A stretch of DNA of 64,000 nt from Streptomyces sp. NBC_00654 (GTDB lineage Bacteria; Actinomycetota; Actinomycetes; Streptomycetales; Streptomycetaceae). Position numbers and translations under genes: made by a program. A model generated the notes under the pieces. That model saw only the letters and a program-made list of their open reading frames with translations. It had not been told where the DNA came from and searched no databases. Positions 60,368 to 64,000 of the stretch are shown in pieces. Each line of letters opens with the position of its first letter. Within the stretch, counting starts at the first letter, position 1. The stretch is from the NCBI RefSeq assembly GCF_026341775.1, contig NZ_JAPEOB010000003.1, positions 744,001-808,000 on the forward strand, written 5' to 3'.

Positions 60368-60589
60368 ATGGTGCATACTGTGCGACGCACGTTGCGGGGA
60401 GTCGAACGAGAGCGCGCCGACGCCGCGGAATTCGCTTCCCGGGCAGGCCCGGCGCATCTCCCTGGACTGTGCGCGGGGCACCTCTTCCGGACGGGAGGCG
60501 CCGCACAGGCCGCACCCGGATCGTCCGGTTCCAGAACCACTCGCACCCGACGGAGCGTACCCGAGCCCGGCGCCGACTCCGGCCGGTGA
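60368..60589 (+). CDS. small hypothetical protein
   Basis: A 73-residue frame in an otherwise gene-free 447-bp interval (60226-60672). GAAGGAG lies seven bases before its ATG, a strong ribosome site, and an AT-rich CATATT precedes it as a possible -10. The product is basic and rich in Ala/Gly/Arg with no recognised domain; the second half looks low-complexity. It could be a small DNA-binding or regulatory protein next to the RsbW-like gene, or a chance frame. A weak match to the regulon palindrome (TTGACG-TAC-AGTCAC, 60310-60324) lies upstream. Confidence 0.35.
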   Translation: MVHTVRRTLRGVERERADAAEFASRAGPAHLPGLCAGHLFRTGGAAQAAPGSSGSRTTRTRRSVPEPGADSGR

Positions 60590-60672
60590 CGAACCGCGCG
60601 CAGGACACAACCGGGTATCGGAACGTCCCGGCTGCGCTGTGTCACGCCCGTTTCCGCCCGCCCGGCGACCCG

Positions 60673-61698
60673 CTACACGCGGGCGCCCGGGGCCCGGCCG
60701 GGCGGCTCCGCACGGCCCAGATCGCCCGCCAGGATCTCCTCCGCCTCCGCCGCGGTGAGCGAGCGGGCCGCCCGTACCCAGGCCCGTTTCAGGTGGAGGT
60801 GAACATCTGCTTCCCAGGTGAAGCCCATGCCGCCGTGTACCTGGAGGCAGTCCCGCGCGTTGCCGACGGCCGCCTCGTCGGCGAGCAGCTTGGCTCCCGC
60901 GATCTCCACCGCGTCCGCGGTCACGGCCGCCGCGTAGACGGCGACGCGAGCCGTCTCGACCCGGGTCAGCATCTGGGCGCAAAGATGTTTGACTGCTTGG
61001 AAGGAGCCGATCGGGGCACCGAACTGTTCGCGTTCACGGGCGTGTTGGACGGCCATTTCCAGGGTCCGGGCGGCGCTGCCGAGCTGTTCGGCGGCGGTCA
61101 GCACGGCTGCCTCTCCGCGCAGCCGTACCGCGTCGGCGGGCAGCGGATCCCCCCGGCCGGCGGGAGAGGCCACCCGGTGGAGCGGGGTGAGGGGGTCGAG
61201 CGACCGTACGGGGCGGGCCGCGCGCACCAGCGCGCGCAGCGGCTCCCCGGTCAGCACCCGGACGTCCTCCCCCCGCCCCAGGACGAGCAACGCGTCGGCG
61301 TCCGCGAGATCCGCCACCCTCCCACCGCCGCCGTCCCGGCCGACGCCCTCGCGGAAGCCGTCGTCGTACGCCACGGCCACCGCGGCCCGCCCTTCCGCGG
61401 CGCCCTTCACCGCACCGGCGGCGAGATGGGTGCCCACCAGGGGGCCGGGCAGCAGCACCCGCCCCGCCTCCTCGAAGAGCAGGACGGCCTCGGGGAGGCC
61501 GAGCCCCACCCCGCCCTCGTCCTCCGGCAGCCGCAGCGCGAAGAACCCGGCCGCGCCGAGCTCCCCCCACAGCTCCCGGCCGGCCCCCTCACCCCGGTCC
61601 AGGACCGCCCGCATCCGGTCCCTGCCGAAGCGGCCGGCGAGCAGTTCGCGCACGCCCGACCGCAAAGCCCGCTGATCCTCCGAGAGCTGGAAGTCCAC
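60673..61698 (-). CDS. acyl-CoA dehydrogenase family protein (beta-type chain)
   Basis: A 341-residue short dehydrogenase: MDFQLSEDQRALRSGVRELL, GFFALRLPEDEGGVGLGLPEAVLLFEEAGR, FGAPIGSFQAVKHLCAQMLTRVETARVAVYAAA and LQVHGGMGFTWEADVHLHLKRA. The mid-domain FAD motifs are reduced, as in the small partner chains of heteromeric FadE enzymes. It starts with GTG seven bases after the stop of the larger dehydrogenase, so the two probably form one alpha-beta complex. Confidence 0.88.
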   Translation of the reverse strand: MDFQLSEDQRALRSGVRELLAGRFGRDRMRAVLDRGEGAGRELWGELGAAGFFALRLPEDEGGVGLGLPEAVLLFEEAGRVLLPGPLVGTHLAAGAVKGAAEGRAAVAVAYDDGFREGVGRDGGGGRVADLADADALLVLGRGEDVRVLTGEPLRALVRAARPVRSLDPLTPLHRVASPAGRGDPLPADAVRLRGEAAVLTAAEQLGSAARTLEMAVQHAREREQFGAPIGSFQAVKHLCAQMLTRVETARVAVYAAAVTADAVEIAGAKLLADEAAVGNARDCLQVHGGMGFTWEADVHLHLKRAWVRAARSLTAAEAEEILAGDLGRAEPPGRAPGARV

Positions 61699-61705
61699 AG
61701 TCCGC

Positions 61706-62860
61706 TCAGCGCCCCTTCGGCAGGCCGAGTATCCGCTCGGCGACGATGTTCCGCTGGATCTCCGAGGTGCCCGCGGCGATCGTGTACGAGAGGGAGGAGA
61801 GCCGGTCCAGGACCCACTCCCGGTCCAGATCGAGGCCGTCCGCGCCCAGCACCTCGGCGGCCGCCCCGTACAGCTCCTGACGGGCCCGCGAGTAGCGCAG
61901 CTTGAAGACGGAACCGCCGGTCCCGGGGACTCCGCCGCTGCGCTGCGCCTCGCTGACGTTCCACTGGGTGAGCCGCCACAGCGCCCGGAACTCCGCGTTC
62001 AGCCCGCCCAGCCTGCGGCGCAGCACCGGATCGTCCCAGCGGCCGTTCGCGCGTGCGGCGGCCGCCAGTTCGTCCAGGGTGCGGCGGCAGGCGACGACCT
62101 CGCCGACGAAGGCCGTACCGCGTTCGAAGGAGAGGGTGACCATGGTGACCCGCCAGCCGTCGTTCTCCGCGCCGACGCGGTGGGAGAGGGGCACCCGGAC
62201 CTCGTCGAGGAACATCTCGGCGAACTCGGTGGATCCGGCGAGGGTGCGCAGCGGGCGGACGGTGACCCCGGGCGCGTCCATCGGCATGGCGAGCCAGCTG
62301 ATGCCTCGATGTTTCGGCGCCGCCGGGTCCGTGCGTACGAGCAGTTCGCACCAGTCGGCGACCTCGGCGTGCGAGGTCCAGATCTTGCTGCCGCTCACCA
62401 CGTAGTCGTCGCCGTCGCGGACCGCGCGGGTGCGCAGGGCGGCCAGGTCGGAGCCGGCGTCCGGCTCGCTGAAGCCCTGGCACCAGATCTCGTCCCCGCG
62501 CAGGACCGGCGGCAGCCAGCGGGCCCGCTGGGCGGCGGTGCCCTCGGCGGCGATGGTGGGCCCGGCGTGCAGCAGCCCGACGAAGTTCGCGCCGACGTAC
62601 GGGGCTCCGGCCCGCTCCGTCTCCTCCAGGAAGATGAGGTGCTGGGTGGGGGTGGCGCCCCGGCCGCCCGCGTCGGGCGGCCAGTGCAGTCCGGCGTACC
62701 CGGCGTCGTACAGCGTCCGCTGCCAGTGCGTGTCGTACGCGCGGCGGGCGGGCCAGTCGTCGGGGGACGGTTTCGCGGGCAGCCCGGGGAGCACCGAGGC
62801 GAGCCATTCCCGCAGCCTCGCCCGGAACTCCTCCTCTTCCTCCGTGTACGCGAGATCCAC
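61706..62860 (-). CDS. acyl-CoA dehydrogenase (alpha-type chain)
   Basis: A 384-residue dehydrogenase: LAYTEEEEEFRARLREWLASVLPG, WCQGFSEPDAGSDLAALRTRAVRDGDDYVVSGSKIWTSHAEVADWCELLVRT (FAD/beta-domain), LAGSTEFAEMFLDEVRVP, and SYTIAAGTSEIQRNIVAERILGLP (C-terminal FAD contact). It resembles the dehydrogenase at 56364. GTG start. It lies between the amidohydrolase and the beta-type chain in one operon. Confidence 0.9.
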   Translation of the reverse strand: MDLAYTEEEEEFRARLREWLASVLPGLPAKPSPDDWPARRAYDTHWQRTLYDAGYAGLHWPPDAGGRGATPTQHLIFLEETERAGAPYVGANFVGLLHAGPTIAAEGTAAQRARWLPPVLRGDEIWCQGFSEPDAGSDLAALRTRAVRDGDDYVVSGSKIWTSHAEVADWCELLVRTDPAAPKHRGISWLAMPMDAPGVTVRPLRTLAGSTEFAEMFLDEVRVPLSHRVGAENDGWRVTMVTLSFERGTAFVGEVVACRRTLDELAAAARANGRWDDPVLRRRLGGLNAEFRALWRLTQWNVSEAQRSGGVPGTGGSVFKLRYSRARQELYGAAAEVLGADGLDLDREWVLDRLSSLSYTIAAGTSEIQRNIVAERILGLPKGR

Positions 62861-62870
62861 GCCCGGCGCC

Positions 62871-64000
62871 CTACTTGGCCCGGTCGCGGTCGAGATCCAG
62901 ACCGAGCATCCGGATCGCGTTTCCGCGCATCAGTTTGTAGACGGTCTCCTCGTCCAGTCCCTTGACGTGGTCGAGGGCGACCTCCTTGGTGTGCGGGAAG
63001 GTCGAGTCGACGTGCGGGTAGTCCGTCTCGAAGGTGGCGTTGTCGCGGCCGACGACGTCGAGGGACGCGATCCCGTGCTTGTCGCGGAAGAAGCAGCAGA
63101 ACATCTGCCGGTAGTAGTACGTGGACGGCGGCTCGGGGATCAGACCGCGCACCCCGCCCCAGGCCCGGTGCTCCTCCCAGACGTCGTCGGCGCGTTCCAG
63201 GGCGTACGGGATCCAGCCCATCTGGCCCTCGCTGTACGCCAGTTTCAGCGTCGGGAACTTCACCAGGACCCCGCTGAAGAGGAAGTCCATCATCGAGGCC
63301 ATCGCGTTGTTGAAGGAGAGCGACGCCTGCACGGCCGGGGGCGCGTCCGGGGAGGCGGCGGGCATCTGGGAGCTGGAGCCGATGTGCATGTTGACGACCG
63401 TGCCGGTCTCCTGGCAGACGGCGAAGAACGGGTCCCAGTAGCCGGTGTGGATGGACGGCAGTCCCAGGTAGGTGGGGATCTCGGAGAAGGTGACCGCCCG
63501 CACCCCGCGCGCGGCGTTGCGCCTGATCTCCGCGACGGCGAGGTCGATGTCCCAGAGCGGGATGATGCAGAGCGGGATCAGCCGGCCGCCGCTGTCGCCG
63601 CACCACTCCTCGACCATCCAGTCGTTGTAGGCGCGCACACAGGCGAGGGCGACCTCCTTGTCGTGCGCCTCGGCGAAGGTCTGCCCGCAGAAGCGCGGGA
63701 AGGTGGGGAAGCAGAGGGACGCCTCGACATGGTTGAGGTCCATGTCCTTGAGGCGTTCGGCGGGGTCCCAGCAGCCGGGCCGCATCTCCGCGCGGGTGAT
63801 GCCCTCCAGGGTCATGTCGTCGCGGTCGAAGCCGACGGCGGCGATATTGCGCTTGTACGGGAACTTCAGGTCCTCGTAGATCCACCAGTCGGTCGGCGGC
63901 CCGTCCGGGTCCATCGTGATGACGTACTTGCCTCCCGTGTACGCCAGCTCGCCGATACCCGCGGTGAGCGGCTGCGGGCCGCGCTCGCGGTACTTGGCGG
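62871..64000 (-). CDS. amidohydrolase family 2 protein, second copy (5' end beyond window)
   Basis: At least 376 residues of the same family as the protein at 20568. The frame continues without a stop through the window edge: upstream of the ATG at 63914 it still encodes family sequence (KYRERGPQPL, GKYVITMDPDG), so that ATG is internal. NMHIGSS, ETDYPHVDSTFP and FPTFPRFCGQTFAEAHD match the paralogue. It heads an operon with two dehydrogenases, suggesting hydrolysis or decarboxylation coupled to acyl-CoA oxidation. The promoter lies outside, so membership in the palindrome regulon cannot be checked here. Confidence 0.88.
   Translation of the reverse strand, partial: AKYRERGPQPLTAGIGELAYTGGKYVITMDPDGPPTDWWIYEDLKFPYKRNIAAVGFDRDDMTLEGITRAEMRPGCWDPAERLKDMDLNHVEASLCFPTFPRFCGQTFAEAHDKEVALACVRAYNDWMVEEWCGDSGGRLIPLCIIPLWDIDLAVAEIRRNAARGVRAVTFSEIPTYLGLPSIHTGYWDPFFAVCQETGTVVNMHIGSSSQMPAASPDAPPAVQASLSFNNAMASMMDFLFSGVLVKFPTLKLAYSEGQMGWIPYALERADDVWEEHRAWGGVRGLIPEPPSTYYYRQMFCCFFRDKHGIASLDVVGRDNATFETDYPHVDSTFPHTKEVALDHVKGLDEETVYKLMRGNAIRMLGLDLDRDRAK

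Noticed and set aside
63871..63914. The ATG at 63914 as the start of the second amidohydrolase.
   Set aside because: The same frame upstream to the window edge still encodes sequence matching the paralogue, so the true start is outside.

Overview
The window is chromosomal DNA of a Streptomyces-type actinomycete. The base composition is very high in G+C, gene starts are often GTG or TTG with GGAGG-like ribosome sites or no leader, and neighbouring operon genes overlap by ATGA/GTGA. The gene set is typical of the genus: AfsK, AfsR and AfsS, the futalosine menaquinone enzymes MqnA and MqnC, a Streptomyces cold-shock gene, HtpX-PspAB, and two eukaryotic-type Ser/Thr kinases. I saw no rRNA, tRNA, CRISPR array or intact transposase.

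Layout. 0-11.2 kb: a thioredoxin-reductase-like flavoprotein, a Cml-family drug exporter, a toxin-antitoxin relic, and a menaquinone region (MenJ-like reductase, MenG, a degenerate amidohydrolase, MqnC, a membrane Ser/Thr kinase, MqnA). 11.5-20.3 kb: a cold-shock gene with a structured leader; a six-gene minus-strand operon (C45 hydrolase, lipoprotein, two permeases, two ATPases) divergent from an RpiR-type regulator; and a MerR regulator. 20.6-29.6 kb: an amidohydrolase, afsR and afsS, then FadD3-like ligase, thiolase, DUF35 protein and enoyl-CoA hydratase. 29.6-35.6 kb: a secreted protein, a membrane protein, afsK, a VOC protein, a DnaA-box cluster and a TetR regulator. 36-50.6 kb: acyl-CoA dehydrogenase and F420-type oxidoreductase, a second thiolase, a PdxH-like oxidase, a MITE-like element, htpX-pspAB, DoxX with a second DUF35 protein, a flavoprotein monooxygenase, an AraC/NmrA pair, an ADP-forming acyl-CoA synthetase, a second hydratase and a flavin reductase. 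50.7-55.2 kb: a HigBA-like module, two MFS genes (one broken) and a GlxA-like regulator. 55.3-64 kb: alcohol dehydrogenase, three more acyl-CoA dehydrogenases, an SDR, a cyclase-family hydrolase, an anti-sigma-like ATPase and a second amidohydrolase that runs off the window.

The main discovery candidate is a shared palindrome, consensus CTGACGGNCCGTCAG, at seven promoter regions of the scattered acyl-CoA catabolic genes (nine sites, two of them variants of the core). A degenerate copy overlaps the start codon of the TetR gene at 34979. This ties about twenty genes over more than 37 kb into what looks like one TetR-controlled regulon for a CoA-dependent pathway resembling steroid or isoprenoid side-chain/ring breakdown; the substrate is unknown. 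Part of this regulon lies inside the AfsK-AfsS-AfsR locus, which is compact in S. coelicolor. AfsS is recognisable by position and repeat architecture, but its repeat core is DQHAT rather than the DNHMP of the S. coelicolor protein.
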